DNA of 54,359 nucleotides from Paramarasmius palmivorus (GCA_037176845.1 JAYKXP010000230.1:1-54359), one strand, 5' to 3'; shown: positions 24,581-38,599, counted from the first letter of the stretch. Numbers and translations: made by a program. The notes: generated by a model from the sequence alone, not told the origin.

Positions 24581-27500
24581 TCAGGGCTCACTATCTTCCT
24601 CTTCTACCTCATCGGGGATTCGTCGGAATATCCCTTCATGGCGACCGTAACGGCGTAGTATCCATTCGATGAACTCCTTTGTAGATTCCTCATCCCCATT
24701 TCTTACGGAGCGGTGATTCATCCTAACCTTCCCTCGACTAATGATCTTTATAGGCATCACTGTCTCCGGATCCCAAGGTACCACTGGGGGAATGGGATTC
24801 TGTTGCGGGTAATGAGCGAGAATGTAATACTCAAAACCTAACTATATGCACCGTGTCCAGTACTGCAACAATTTCCTCGTAGATGTTCGATCCGCCGGCC
24901 ATCAGAATGAAGATAGACATGTAGATATTATCGATCTCCCATTCCAAAGTATACTGGCCATCGGTATTTGTCTTGGTGACCTTCCCAGCCAGTGCGGCGT
25001 CGTATAGCATGATATTGAAAAAGTCTTTGATGACTATGGGGTGTGCGCCGATTTGTTGAAGCCGAGATGCGCCAGTTATTGCTTTCTGCATGAACTCGGA
25101 GTCATGGTGGCCGTTTTCAGTCTGAAAATGCTGTCAGATAACAACAACTTGAATATGAAGCCAGTCACCAATAAATTGCCAAAAATTCGCTGAGGAGCAT
25201 ACCAGTCTTCCCCAGAGAATTCATGATCAAGAGAACGCATCCAACGTAGCACATATCTCGGTAAAAAAGCACCCTCTTTCTGCTGATATGATGCTGAGGC
25301 ATGGAGGGCCAGCCAATCACCACTTGCATAGCGATATACATCGGATGAGAGGGCCTCTGGGAGTTCTGTATCCGTCTTGTCGAGGTGATCCATCATGCAT
25401 GTGAGTATGGCTTCTGCTAAAATCACGTCATACTTCTTGATATCGATGTACCAACGACGAGCCCGATCCTCTGAGGTCAAAAAATCATCGAATGATTTGT
25501 GGAGAAGTTGATAACGCCCATTCTCCTTGGTGACAAGGCTCCGGAGTTTTTGGAAGGCGCTGAGAATGCCTGTGTTATTTTCAAGATTCACGTACTTTGT
25601 AAGGGCGTGGAGAACATCAACAGAGCATGGAATACTCTCTGAAGAGTTTGCGTTTGCCATGATTAGACCTAACGCCGTGCATATATTCTGCTGTATGTCG
25701 TTGTCTCCTTCCTTCACCAATGACTCGAGTGCAATTTCATACAGATTGGTGAGTGCCTGTAATGCATTCTTCGGTGGATCCTGCGCTAAGAAGTCCTTCA
25801 AACGTTGCTCCACGTTCTCCCCGATGAAGGTGACGGCAGTTGCAGCCCATATAAACAGACCGCTGGCATGTTCCAACAATCGCTCAACAGCGTCGTGTTT
25901 TCGATCATCGTCTAGACCATTGAAGCAAGGACGTTGGAACGATTTGGCAAGGAAGTAATAGATGTCATGTTTTGTCTCCGACGAAGTACAATCAAGGGGA
26001 AAGTGGTGAATGTGCCCGTAGCCTTGCAGGTAGCTCAGGATATCTTCTTCTGGGCGGCTTGCAAGAACAAAACGCAGAAACACAAGTCGTCTGAACTTGT
26101 CACTGGCAAAGAGTGCCAACAACTGTTCACGAAAGTTGGTTTCGGGTTGATCTAGCCGCGCGCATTCATCGATTCCGTCGACAAGGACAACTATGCGACC
26201 CTCGCTTGCAATTTCGCTGTCCTCGAGTGGGTCGATTATAAGTTGCTGCGCTTGGTCATCTAGATCAGGAGTGTTGATTATACTGGGCCTTCGCTCTATG
26301 GCCTCTGCAATTTTTTCCCCAAGTCTGCTATCGAATTTCGCCAGTTGAAATGCAAGCGCCTTGATGAATTCCGCCGCTAGGTTATATGTAGATCGATCAA
26401 ACCGAATGAACGCGGCGAGCGGGCCCTTATTTCCCCATGTCAATAGCTCGCGATGAAGAGTACCAATCAATGAGCTCTTTCCACAACCGGCAATCCCTGA
26501 GATCCAGAGAACGGATTGATCTTTGTGGAAGATCCAATTCGAGATTTTGGTCAAAGATTCGCGACGGGTGCCGGGGGAACACAGTGATTTGGGAGGTAAT
26601 ATGTCCTTGGATGGCTTAAGGCTTTTGAGCCTGGTATTCAGCGCTGATGAGGCACATTTGAGTGAAATTCGTGGCTCTCATCAAGGAAAAAGAGATCTTA
26701 CCCATGAAGTCCAAAACTGTTTTTGTATTTAGGACGGTCACTGTGGTGACTTTAAGCTGAGAATCGCGGAATTTCCCTCTGAGCTGATTGAAAGCAGTCT
26801 TGAACTCGGTGAACTTTGAGGACTGAGGATTGACGAGGGTTTCTGAAATAGCACAATCAGAATTACCCTTTCCGCTATCAAAGATGACTTACTCAGACAG
26901 CTTCGTGACAGAAAGCCAGACAGGAACATTGCACACTCTTGAGATACTCGCAAGATTTCCTCAAAAATCTTGGAGAAAACACCTTGCACGCTGAGTGCAT
27001 TCCTCTCCAACGCGATGTTGTAAGTCTCTATCATATCATCATAGAGTTCAACTACTGCTTCATTGCTCCCGTGCAAAGATTTGATGAGCTTCATGAATTA
27101 ATGATCAGAGGATGGAAGGGGAGCATGGCAGTTTCGCAACGCACCCCATAGACATTGTGCACCACTGCGTACGCAATCCGAGCTACATCATGCACCTAGT
27201 TGGCGAGGTTAAGATCGGTACAAAACCTCACATTTAGAACTTGCCTCCGATAAGATCTCTAGCTTTTGAAGTACCGCATCCCCTAGCTCAACATACTTTT
27301 TATTTATCTCTACCCCACTCCTCTTCTCTTCAATCTTGGGTTCAAGCCCAGATATCCGTGTTGCTAGATCGTTCTTCGCAGCGGGGACAGAGGTCGAATC
27401 TTCCAAAGGGGCCCGCGGGGCTGAAGGGGTTTCGGATGAATGTATGAGGCTCGTTGTTGCAGTTGCTCCAATTAAGGGACCAGCAGATGTGGGACGATAG

Positions 27501-27650
27501 GTCTCGATAAACACATTGAGAGTGTGAAAATAAGGTTTCTTGAGGTGAGTGATCATTTCTTTGCAAATCTCTGGGTGATTGATCAGGGAAAAAATAGCAA
27601 AGAGTGGGACAATAGACGTGCCTGCATTACTGCTAAGGAGTTCGGCCATT
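24581..27650 (-). CDS. NACHT NTPase (STAND/NLR-like)
   Basis: Minus-strand exons: about 27,220-27,650, about 26,893-27,090, 26702-26842, 25169-26643, 24852-25121 and 24581-24799. The first two have uncertain edges. The four downstream exons keep phase: DFM|ALNTRLKSLKPS, then CSPGTR just before ISNWIFHKDQSVLWISGIAGCGKSSL (Walker A), then IVVLVDGIDEC (Walker B), then LRFVLASRPEEDI (sensor-like). The upstream exon SLHGSNEAVVELYDDMIETYNIALERN matches the N-terminal helical region of Agaricomycete NACHT proteins. These ATPases act as signal-sensing switches in non-self recognition or cell death. The C terminus ends in an acidic tail (PDEVEEEDSEP) with no WD40, ankyrin or TPR repeats, so the sensor domain is missing or unusual. 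The ATG at 27,648-27,650 is chosen because ASAGVPMAELLSS fits a fungal NACHT start. The frame looks intact. Confidence 0.8.
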
Positions 27651-28079
27651 GGGACCCCAGCACTGGCAAGGAGCGTATCACGCCATACGTGATGGGATCT
27701 AAAAACCGTCAGCGCTAATTGATTTGAGCGTTCTCCTGGTTGGCTAAAGGAAAGGGTAGATATAATCAGTCGAACTTCTAATGCAGGTATACGATGAGAA
27801 TGCGTACACAACAAAGTCTACCGGACATCCCTCTTTCTCCACTCTTTTCGTATCGGTTTGGTACGTTTTGCTGGCACCGCTGGGTGACTGGACGGTTATG
27901 GCTAGTCTCTGGGGATCAGAAGCCGTAAATCCGACAATCTTGAGCTCTAAATATGATCAGCTAGGTACGGCTCAGAGACAAAACATATTGCTTGCCTCGA
28001 ATCCGAATCTCGGGGGAACGCATTGGTGTTTCTCTGAAATCAGAGTCAATAGAATGCCTATAAAGAAATAAAAGCAATC

Positions 28080-29760
28080 GCACGCTTGAGCATCTTGGAG
28101 GTTACTTATAAGCGACATTGTGGGCGGAAGAGAGAGGAGTGATGGAGCAACGTAGTTTGTTTGCTCAACTCCTGGATTTCGCCATCAAAAAATGTTCTTG
28201 GTACCGCCTGTGCTCGGCAAGACAGGCGGTATGCAACGTGATGGCCCGCATGTGCACTATCTGATCGATTAAAGGGATAAAGGGGACGCCCACTATTTCC
28301 GATGACTCCGGTCAGGAAGAACAAAAGCAAGCACGCAAATACAGTCTTTTTCGGCGGTATCGTATCATCTGCAAACTGCGTCGTGAGCTGCCAACTATAA
28401 GAAGCTGAGTTTGAGACAAAGAAAGCATTGCACATCACAATAGCCGTTTCATGGCATCCGCTGAATCCCCACTTACGGTGCCAAGAAGGATGCCAAAAAC
28501 GCCCATGCATCAGAAAAGTGGAGACTGAGCGGATCAGCCGTTGATCGATGTGGGATGGAATGTCATGTTTTAGTTATGATTGCTGCCGTGTACTGAATCC
28601 TTAGAGAAAACCGAGAAACGAGCTTAGCGTACTTGACTACAACATGGCTCATCAGCATGGCGGAAATAGGAGGAATCAGGGCGTACCAGCGTGACTTCCA
28701 CAAGCCCTCCAGTACGTGTCGTAACCCCTTGCAATAATCAGATAAACCCTTAGCTGAAAGTCCCGACAACTATTCCGAGATGTTAATCTACGAATCAAAA
28801 AAGGACGTGAACTCAGAGGACGAATCTAGCTGTAGTGCCGTGTCGAGGCCGCTGGAATATCGAACACGGAGGCACATAAAATAAACGCATATCGACGTGA
28901 TCATTGAATAAGAATCGTACCTGAGAGTAACAACGTAACTTGTCAGCACGCTCTGGTCAAAGATATGAAAAATGATATGAACAACTCACAGGGTACGGTA
29001 AGAGATCTGTTTGGCTGCCATTAAAGACTCAAGCGGAGCACACCGAAAAGCTCAGGATACAAGCCTTATAAGTGTCTCATAGTCTGAGGTGTCATCAGTG
29101 ATTTCAACAATAAGAAGGGATATGTACTTACCGTTTCACGTAAAATCATGAAGAGCGTAAGGGAGCTGTTTGGCTTAAGGAATTTCATGAGTACCTCAAC
29201 ACCACGATCATGTCGTAGCGCGTCCCATAACCACCCGTGGCGGGTTTTCGTCCCTAAACTTCCGTTCAGTTGTAGACCTATCACCTAGATCGTCATCAGT
29301 AGGTGCTTTCCGTACGATAGAACACGATTAACCTAACTTCAGCCTCTTCCTCGGAATGTCGAGGTACCTGTTATGTCGACGAGACTGGTGAGGGAATCTA
29401 CGCAAGCCTCGCCGGGAAAAGAGGTGAAACAACATTGTGATCTGGAATACATAGCATGTTCATCGAGAAGGAGCGACGAAATCTTTTGCACCAGGGACAG
29501 CATTATCCATGGAACACTAATTCTCGTTACACGAAGTCGATAAGTAGCAAACCGAGTCAAGAGTCTCCGAAGAGTGATAGTCTTGACGGGCATGAATATA
29601 AGCGTGGTGATAATCGCTAGTTTGTGTTGAATGCGGATCGAGTAGATTCTGTGAAGTTGACGCGTATTCACGAGCATATAGCCTAGATGTTAAACAATTT
29701 GCATTTTCGATGGGCAAGATTACAGTATAGACAATCCATTCTATAGATTTGTCGATCTGA
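28080..29760 (-). pseudogene. Decayed membrane-protein gene (weak)
   Basis: Minus-strand hydrophobic pieces: KKTVFACLLLFFLTGVIGN (28,300-28,360), WYALIPPISAMLMSHVVVKY (28,620-28,690), and SSLTLFMILRETVSTYPFLLL (29,105-29,180), preceded by a GTAAG-type donor. The last resembles the LLRDGxxYF segment of fungal DUF6533-type membrane proteins. Pieces are in different frames, and no start or end is clear. Confidence 0.3.
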
Positions 29761-29949
29761 ATTAAGGGGTAAAAACCAAGATTTAGACAATGAATTACAG
29801 ACGTACCTTACTCCCCGAAGACAGGACCAGTTCCGCGCTAAATCTACGTTACCAGGTGCCCTATCGCAAGCTTTGGTACTGTTAACGCAACTATGGAAAT
29901 TTTGAGTCAAACATATCAAGGTAAAGGTAATTCTAGTGCACGTACCATT

Positions 29950-31010
29950 CACGATCTGCTGTAAGATGTCGATTGCAAAGACGATGAAGGGAGGAGGCAA
30001 AGAGACGCGTGCTTGGCGTCAGTTGTCAAACGCCCGAAGTGACCCTAACCCCAACGTGCCGTGTTTGGCGGCAACAAATAAACTGGGACCTTTCCACCAA
30101 CGACGACCCTCGAAGAAACTTCAAGAAAGTTGAGTTGTCGCAAAGGAGCATTCCTCGAAGAAGTTACCAGACGAGTTCAATGATAGACAGGCGTATATCC
30201 GACGAATCTCAAGGCGGCTGGATGGTTGGAATTTTTCTGGGAGCAGCATGAAATATCAGGTGAGTGGTCACTCTTTACTTTGCTCACTTGAGCCTAGGAA
30301 ATGATCAAATCATGCTCATCGAACAACAAAACCAACAGTGATTAATGAATACCCACCCCAAATGCCGGCATAAACTTAGTCTCAAAGGCACCAGGAATCA
30401 ACCAAAAACCAACTTCCGCATCACCACACTACATCCTCCATGCCATCGTCCAACAACGATCCTTAATTTCGCCGATCTCAAGCCCATCTCGTACAGACCT
30501 AGAGCTCCAACCTTCGAATATCGCCTCACGTTGCTCCGCCTTTCGGCTTCCTAGCGCGCGCGGGTTCCATCCTTAATTATATTTGCATGCTGCAAACGCT
30601 GGAGTAGATGCACCTACAGCGATCTCGCAACACCATTCGTAGAGAACCCCGCTCTCTTACACACCTACGTCCACTCCTCACGCTTGTACGCATTCCTCTG
30701 TCTACAACTAGCTTCCGCATCTTATTTTTTGGCTCCACAGCTCAGTTCCCGCCCTGTCGCCGCTGGAGTCCATATACAATACACAGCGACTCCCTGGTCT
30801 GATAAGGAAGGGACGAGCCTCTTCGGCTATAGACGTAATTATCCAAAGCACCTTGAATGGTTCGTGAGCATTTCTTATCGTTTTAGCGTCAACTTAAGCT
30901 CACTGCTGACGTTCTAGCACCCAATTTCCTCAGCGCTACATCTCCTGACACGGTCGGCAAGTCACGCATATAGTCTCGGCTTCTTTGGCTCTCGTTGTAA
31001 AAGTGCAAAA
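29950..31010 (+). pseudogene. Family F1 remnant, copy 3
   Basis: Positions 30,010-30,255 match 5,560-5,780 and part of 9,180-9,330, ending in QGGWMVGIFLGAA before a GTGAGT donor (about 30,258). Farther on, TYVHSSRLYAFLCLQLASAS then HIQYTATPWSDKEGTSLFGY (30,665-30,860) forms an open exon followed by GTGAGC...TTCTAG. Frame breaks follow. Unidentified family. Confidence 0.4.
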
Positions 31011-34000
31011 GTGGTGGGGTTTAAATGGTTGAGGTACTTTCGTGGGACGAAACTCGTGGAACATGGTGTGTCACTCTGTTTCTCGGTGCGCAGTGAATCC
31101 TGACCTCCAATTTTCTACGTAGCGGACGCTCCTCATGGAAATTATAGTCCACCGATCCCTGTGAATGAAGCTCCATCTAAGACCGCCTTACTGGACGATA
31201 ACGACAGTGCCTCCTTTACGTCCCAAGTACTCGAATACCGTCCCGCAAAAAGAGATGAAGATCCAAGACTTTCCACGGGAGGATCGTTGTCCTTCAATGC
31301 ACACTTGAATTCCAATACCGCCCTTGCGTATGGCGCGCTCGACGACAGGGTAGGATATCCTCACGGCAGATGGGAGGAGCAATGAAGCAGAGGAGACGCC
31401 TAGGTTGACGACGCTGGGGAACTGGTGGATTCTGTCGTGTTCTCAAGGTATGTGCCGCTTCTTTGGTACGGGCGTTGCTGATCTCTTGTAGGAACATGCA
31501 TGAAACATGAAAGCGCGATGTACCTCGATGAAAACGTATCCTTAGCATGTTTTGTATTCGTTCTCTCGTTGAATATAGATGCTCCCAGAAGACACAATAC
31601 CGGTAGCGCTCTTGAGTCTTTTATCTTCATCACGGTGTCTATGATGGCTTTATCCAGATGATTACGTAGGTACATCTCATGTCATTTGTCTTCGTATCCA
31701 TGCTGACCTCATACCCGTCATTGTTACAGTATTCTGCAAGTGCCATGAAAACCTCGAATGTTCGGCGGGAAGAAATGAGAGTTACCTTGCGCCGAATACA
31801 TGCAGAACCACACTGGTGTGAGTTGAAAATGTTACTCTTCCGATAGTACTCAGTGAATGATGTGGGCAACTGAACCCTTTTCCCGACGAGGATGAGCTCT
31901 CGATGCTATGTTACCAACCTTGTTGTACGGGACGAAAGCAGGTAACTCTCGCCAAAAAGATTGGTACGTTGACTCATACCATGATTTGATATATCTCAAC
32001 CAATTTTGCACAAGGAAACCGCTTGGAGTCTACGATGCGAAACATGGTTCTCAATGACAAGAAGATTCGGACAATGGTATCTGTGCCGCAAGCATTGGGC
32101 TGATTGGACGAAGTTTACATTGATATGAGGTTTCATGGAAGGATGTAGGGTGTTGTGAAGCGTTTTAAATGGTCGGTCTCATTTTGATCCTGGTAGTGAG
32201 CCGAAGAATACTCACCTTTAAAGCATTGTAAGGTACGCTACACACCCAACATTTCGTCAGGGCGGGCCGATAACGGTCTGATGCTCGGGTGGTATCTTCA
32301 TCTTTACTTCGACTCGGAGATTTGATGATTGATTGACCTTTGTGCTATTTTTGGAGGATGTAGCTTATAATCACACTTCTATCATGATACGTTACCCGTT
32401 TTTTATGCGACAAACGTTCTGACCTTCCTTATGTAGCCCAGCCAACACTCCGCCTATGGTGACAAGCGAAGACGCAACTACGCTATTCGTACTCGTCAAC
32501 TGCACTGGCCCGTCATCCCTTGAATTTCTCGCCTCAACACGGTACATATTTTGGCCCATTTATCGCCGATTCTTCACGAATTGACCCGGAGGCGCAGGAC
32601 ACCCACAATAGCAGTACACTTCTCACTTGGAAAGATCACTGTCGCATCGTACGTGATGCTCGTGTTTTCGCCACCAGAACTAGGGTGCCCTCAGGGATGG
32701 GAGGCGCTGAAGGCTGGAGGATTGAAGGCTTCGTGGGTCGATGTAAGTGCTACCTATCTATGTATGGGCGCCGTCTGGCTTCTTACAGGAATTTTCGTGA
32801 TCCATAATGGGGATTGCAGAGGAAATGCGGCGATCATGAAGAAATCTTTTTTTTTGTAGTTCATAAGTTGCATCGGTTACTACTCAAGTCACTACTCGTG
32901 CTTGTAGGTCAACTGTCCGACTTGTGTAGGATACTATGATCCCAGTATGATGGTTCACGAACTTGACTGGAATGGAAGAGAACGGAATGTTTGCGCAAAT
33001 CATGGTCGGCAGGAATCTGGAGGCATTGGCCAGAAGCCGAAATAACGTATGTTTCCTCGTAGCGAAGCCCGATTCAGAGCCACTCGGAGTCATTCAATTC
33101 TTTTTTCCTATGACAGTGACTCGGTCACTATCTGTGCCGGATTCAGGGTCTCCCTTCCGTCTTCAAACTCCAGGGTCATTCTGAGCGCAAGGTTCATCTC
33201 TTATCGGTGGGTATCTCTTGGCGACGTACTAAGGCGCCTGCAGTGATGCCTCGAAATTTATACCTGCTTTCAAGTGACAAGTCCAGTGGCTGCGAGTACG
33301 CGAAGAGGTTCCGTACAGAATCCCTAGTTCTTCGCCTATGGCAGCAATACCAAACCGACACGAGAGCGACGAGAACAAGTGCTATAAAGGAAGCCGACAA
33401 TTGCGTCGCTGAGTGTACTTGGATGGCGCGAGGAAGTTGTTTGCGGTTCACCGCTAGGATTTCCCGAAGAAGCAGATTCAGTGATAGTTATTCGGCAAAT
33501 GAGGAAGGGGGACACTGCTCGATTGAGAACTATTGAAGCTTGATGAAACAGGCGTCGATTCGGATAAGATGGTAATACTATTATCTGTTGTAGCGAGTAC
33601 TTTGCTTTGGAGTGGTTGACGTAACAGTAGCTAATGAAGTATCGGGAGACGCAGTAGGATCGAGCGCATGAGTAGTACTCTTGTCTTGGTCTCGACTTCG
33701 AGCCTGCGACATTTAACACGCCACATACGGGGAGGTAAGGCTTGTAGTCGTAGTGGAGATAGTTGCTTGTTCTTCGGATAGGAGCTGGATAAGAGGTATC
33801 AATTGGTAAGCCTCATCAACTCTGAATAACGCAATTCAATGATATCCATTCACATACTGAAAATTGTTCAAGCTCGCCCGATAGCGTTCACCTGCAACGC
33901 AGCCTCCCTGGCCAAGTCAAGCAGACATTTAGCCGCCAGAATCTTGCAGAGACAAAAAGAGCAAACGGGCAGATCCTTGAAACGCGACAACAACGGGAGA

Positions 34001-34690
34001 GATTACGTTGTCCGATAGGGTAACATTTCCTGGAATATTGTTGTGTCCATCGCGTGGGCTGAGGAGCAACGAGATCAGGCTCCACTATTTTATGAAAAAA
34101 ATCCACTGTGAAGATCATATATCGTTGGAGGGGTGTGATCATCTTCGGATTGACACCATCAAACCTGAGGGCATTTCAAGGATATTCGGAGATTCAGCGA
34201 GCGACATAAAGACGAGGGATGCGAAGACTATACTGGCATCCGAATTCATCATGGATACCTTCCCATAAGCGAATGATAAAGCAACCCATCTGGAATGTCA
34301 AAGTGACTATTCACCTAACTCGGAAAGCATTCATCATCGATGGAGAAGTTGATGAAGTGCGCAGTTTACCGACCGCTCTTCCACCGTGAGCCACGCGTCT
34401 TGTGTTCGCAAGGATCACCGTTGCATGTCCCGAGTCGAGAGTACAGCAGCAAATGAATACTGTAACAGAGAAAAATTGATCACCGGGACGCTGAGACGTA
34501 CAATCAATGAGCGTTTCCAGTGGCGTGTGGGATCCCGGATATGAAGTTCCTCACCACTGCTATCCCCTTGCTGCTAGGTCACTCATTCGTAAAGTCTGGA
34601 TGGATAGTTTGTTGTTGAATGTCGTACAATTGATAGATCGCTTGGAATCCGTTTCGAGTCGACACTTAGGGCCATAACGGGGTTGTACCC
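31010..34690. other. Degraded sequence with F1-like fragment
   Basis: Positions 32,620-32,760 share the splice context GATGTAAGTGCTACC with 6,928-6,942 and encode RIVRDARVFATRTRVPSG against SSVSDARAVARLKRAVG there. This marks another F1 fragment. Open stretches at 31,161-31,385, 33,207-33,536 and 33,888-34,142 show no family signature. Nothing else is supported. Confidence 0.35.
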
Positions 34691-35250
34691 TGACGAATAT
34701 GATCGCGAAGAGGATCCTTGAAGATCCTATAAGCGCTCGGTGATCTTTCATTGAAATGGACGCTCTAGAGACCGGGACACGGTCTGCTTGTGTGAATATG
34801 GTTTTAGATAGATACGGAGAAGGCAGCCACGATAAACTGACCAAGAGATGCTGGAATTCTTTGTTGCTACCCCAGTTGCCATTTAGTGTGCACTTCGACC
34901 TTCCATGAGTATGTCCAAGTGTCGAGAGCGTAGTTTGACAGCTCGAGGTACCTGCTCAATACCACGCATCTGAGTGTTTTTAGCAAGTTCGTCAATTATG
35001 AGGAACTAGATCAGTGAATGTGAGCAACCTTGAGTATTTCTTTCTTGTTATTGCCGAATTGAGACGGACGAACCGCTAGATATATCCAAAAGGCACGTTG
35101 ATTTTGTATGCCTGCACTTGCGACCAGTGGCAGAGAATCTACACAGATGCTTCAGTGAGAAAGAAAGGTACATTTACGAAGATACCGGAAATAGGTACCT
35201 GCGCTTCTCAGAGATACTCAACGAGTAGCACAAATAGAGCATTTTCACCC

Positions 35251-35637
35251 TCAGGCACACGGATGGCTAAGTGACGGTTTGTTGGAGCCACAGGCACATA
35301 GCCGTAGATGCAAAGGTTCCGAGATTTGACGTATGTCGTGGTGAGTTGACTCGAGTTCTTGAAGGGGTGGCTGTCTACGGCGTTTTTGAGGTTGTGTTGT
35401 GTGCGTTAGCCGGTGTATACCGTTGCTTTGAGACCCGGGGAAAGGACTTATTAGGAGCGTGGTCAAAACAAAAGGAAGTACCCACCAAACCCGGATAAGT
35501 AATGTTTGGAAGCAGAACGGTATTGCATTCCGAATACGTTGAGTATAGTAACTGAGCGTAGACGAGTAACTCGCAGAGAGACCGGACGAGCGAGCGAGCA
35601 CACCCAGGGTAGTTTTGGTGTAAGAATTATGTTCCAA
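35251..35637 (-). pseudogene. Minus-strand exon pair, copy B
   Basis: Counterpart of 18,023-18,492. It reads MEHNSYTKTTLGVLARSSG and, after a frame change, VTRLRSVTILNVFGMQ. Unknown function. Confidence 0.35.
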
Positions 35638-36039
35638 AGTCTCTTGATCAAGAATATCTTCAGATACCAGGGCGACACTATACAGGATTTTGTTTCTGGA
35701 GATGGTTGGAATCAGTTTTGTGACTCGTCACCGAGCGTTTAAGAGGTAAAGTACCGGTCGCATAACAAAGCTCTGATAAGGGTTTCTTGAAGAGTGTATA
35801 TGGATCTCAGGGCCCTAAATCTAGCATAGTACGCCGCCATTGAGGGTTGAATGGGTTGGCTAGGTCGGTGCTTGAGGAACTAAAGATAACAAACTCGAAA
35901 TTAGGATGTATGTCACCTATGTGTGATTTGTATGCTCACCGTAAATATTAACACAAGTACTCGCCCTTGCGATGCCGATATGGACGACAGGACGCGTCGT
36001 GTCCAAGGAAAAAAATGCGAAATCTATAGTCGTGGAATG

Positions 36040-38500
36040 AAGATAAGAAGCGAAATGCCTGCCGGATTTACGTGAATGGGCGTTCGAGACGCTGGTTCGG
36101 AGGGGAGAGCCGAAAGGTCCGGTTTGGATTAGCTCGCGTTTTTTTTTTCATCCTTCTTTTCTCCTCCATACACCGGATCCCTCGTTCACTCAACCTAGCC
36201 CTATCTATACCTTTTATCCTACACCAACCGCCGGTACTGCGGTCGGCTCCTCCCACAATAGGCTTTCTGTGCTGGACGAATGTCGGCATTCCGAGGAACA
36301 ACCGCTTACTCCTCTTGCCATACTCGTACCAAAGCACCATTCCTTTCCGAGTCCAACCCCTCCTCGCACGACTATTTTCACCAGGGTCACTCGATAATGA
36401 AGCGCTCGTTGGTCCGACTACTTACGATGAAGTTTGAGGTGCGCAGGTGCCTTTCAGCTGGTTCTAGTAACGGTACTGACATTGACATATAGACGTTGGC
36501 TTGTACCCCGTCTCTGCCATCCTATCCAATATCCGCCGCCCTCAATTCAGACCGCTAACACACTCCTTAAGGCCTTATCCTGCGTCTGGAGCTGTCGCTA
36601 TGCATGCTCCCCCAACACTCCCGTTCATCGTCACATGTACCATACTACCTGCTCGTCTTCCCTTCAGCCTACTCCCATCAGATACTCCTGCTACACACCC
36701 ATTCGGCCAAACCACCGGCATGGATCCCCTCCAAATCAATATGTCACTCATGCCGAACCTGTGCTACGTCAGCTGCGTCGCCTTGCCAGGCCAAGACACG
36801 ATGGCAGAAGGACGTTTGCGGTTGGGAAAAGAGAAGGGGAATGAAGATATACATCTTCGAGGCTACGATTCAGCACAAAGGTATGTCTTGTACCGTGGCG
36901 GATGCTCTTTTCTAAACCCTGACATACCTACCAGCAGACTGCATATGGTCCTTGGTCACAGCCGTCCGTCACATCATCCCTCAAGTCTCGAGATTAGCCT
37001 AGCGTTTCCGCCGGTTTTTCTGAATTCTACGCAAAGAATATGTTGACATTTCGAAGAATATGGATGGTCGGAAGGCCTTTTGGTTTGATGTATTGTTCAG
37101 TAAGTCGGGTATTCCTGTTGACCTCGAGTTTTCGCTCATTCGTGTCTCAAAAACAACTAGCAAAAGAACCCAACTCAGAAGGGGATAGCACGATGAAAAC
37201 CAACCCTTCTATGCTCGAATCTGGCACCGCTTCCCGTCCTTTCAACATCCACGCTCAGCACGACGTTTCAGCCGCACCAGTGACCATAGGCCGAACTTAC
37301 GCCTGTTCCATCAAACATCTGTGACATCTTCTACCACGAAGGGTTTGAAAGTACCCATCACCTTCGAGTTTCGGCTGCGCATTTCACCTCAACTGTCTTC
37401 CGCGGTATGACGTTTCACGAACGAAACGGGTATGCGGATGCCGACCAGCGGTCGTCCAACACATATCCACACGCTGCCGCCTCCCTTGTCGATACATCTT
37501 CGAGCTGCTTGCACTCGAATGTCCTCAGACGTCATCATTTCGGCAGCGCGCATGTATCTTCCTGTGGACACCGATCATCGAAAGCTCTCCGGCAGCATCT
37601 AGTGCTAGGCCCTGAGCTTGGTTCGGATAGACGTACGGTAGCCTTGACTCGGTGTGGTGGATGACAAAGAAGGGTGCCGACGAGGAATCATTAGCAGAGT
37701 ACCGGGAAGCCGGACCAGGCAAACTTCTCTGGCAAGGGCAGACGATCAGGAGCTCATCTCGAGGACAAGCAGTAAGTGTCGTTACCGATGCATGTATCAT
37801 TAACTGACGCTCGCTATGTCCAGGTTTACTGTACCGTCGATGTCCCCAGTGCTATCCCATTCCTCGATACCAAGTCGCCGTTTTGATTGATGGAGTGCTC
37901 GCTCTCCTGCCGAGCACGAGGTCAGGACGAGAAGTATTGTGAGATGGGATTTTATACCGTTCAAAGGGATGAACAGCGTGGTGCGTTATGTCTTGCATAC
38001 ATGGAGAATATGAAACCTCTAACCTTATTACTTACTGTAGCCTTCGGTCATTTATAATCATGTCGCTCGAGGTCATGGTCCAACATCGCTCCCCTTTGTA
38101 TCTATCAATACTAGCACCGGATTTGCTCATTGGTTGACCCTCCGGCTTCGAAGAAACGCTACGTGGTACTTTTGGGTACCTGCAATCTATATAAGCCTCA
38201 TCAAAGATACCCTATCCAAACAACACCATGCATGCCGCGTTCCCGACCTCCGCGGTGCTCGAAGAATTACCTACTCGAAACTTGGAAACCAAAGCCTCAC
38301 ACCGAGGAAGGTCTTCGCATAGCGCTCGAATGTGAAATGGCACTTCGACCCGAGAGCGGTTGTGGGCTTAGTATGCTCAATGGTAGTCATCACCGAGTTC
38401 TGTTGGGAAATGGGGGGTTGAGGGTTGCGAGAAGTTGAGCAAGGTTCGGGGCTCATGAAGTCTGAGGATCTTGACGTACGTGCTACTTCTTCCTGCGAGA
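36040..38500 (+). pseudogene. Family F1 gene, duplicated copy B
   Basis: Counterpart of 18,685-21,800: LYTFYPTPTAGTAVGSSHNR then LSVLDE (about 36,205-36,290), MTKKGADEESLAEYREAGPG then KLLW (about 37,662-37,740), GVLALLPSTRSGREVL (37,890-37,940) and LTLRLRRNATWYFWVPA (38,134-38,185). Relative to copy A it has lost the EQIIWGSAVHL piece and carries several 1-2 bp indels, so at least this copy is broken. Confidence 0.45.
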
Positions 38501-38599
38501 ACATTGTGCTGATGATACGAGTAGCTAGGCATGCGGTGTATCGGTGCATGTAGAGCGAAAGAAATGGACGTTTGGGATATATCACTTGTATTGGAGACG

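Larger units (their letters stand above)
17040..24851. repeat. Segmental duplication, copy A
   Basis: Collinear with 34,690-41,453 (copy B) at an offset of 16.2-17.4 kb. Paired landmarks: 17,880/34,700 (AGGATCCTTGAAGATCCT), 18,030/35,210, 18,720/36,057 (ATGCCTGCCGG), 20,630/37,665 (GAAGGGTGC-GACGAGGAATCATT), 22,280/39,230 (CATACCTTCTCCTCGAGGGTC), 22,640/39,586, 23,890/40,125 (GATAAGCGCCGATAACGTTG) and 24,600/41,180. Divergence is moderate with many indels. Copy A has one extra 729-bp insertion. Confidence 0.85.

Noticed and set aside
36434..37046. Proline/serine-rich open frame in copy B as an intact gene
   Set aside because: The matching region in copy A (19,132-19,494) keeps a different frame open, so neither long frame is likely the real one as it stands.
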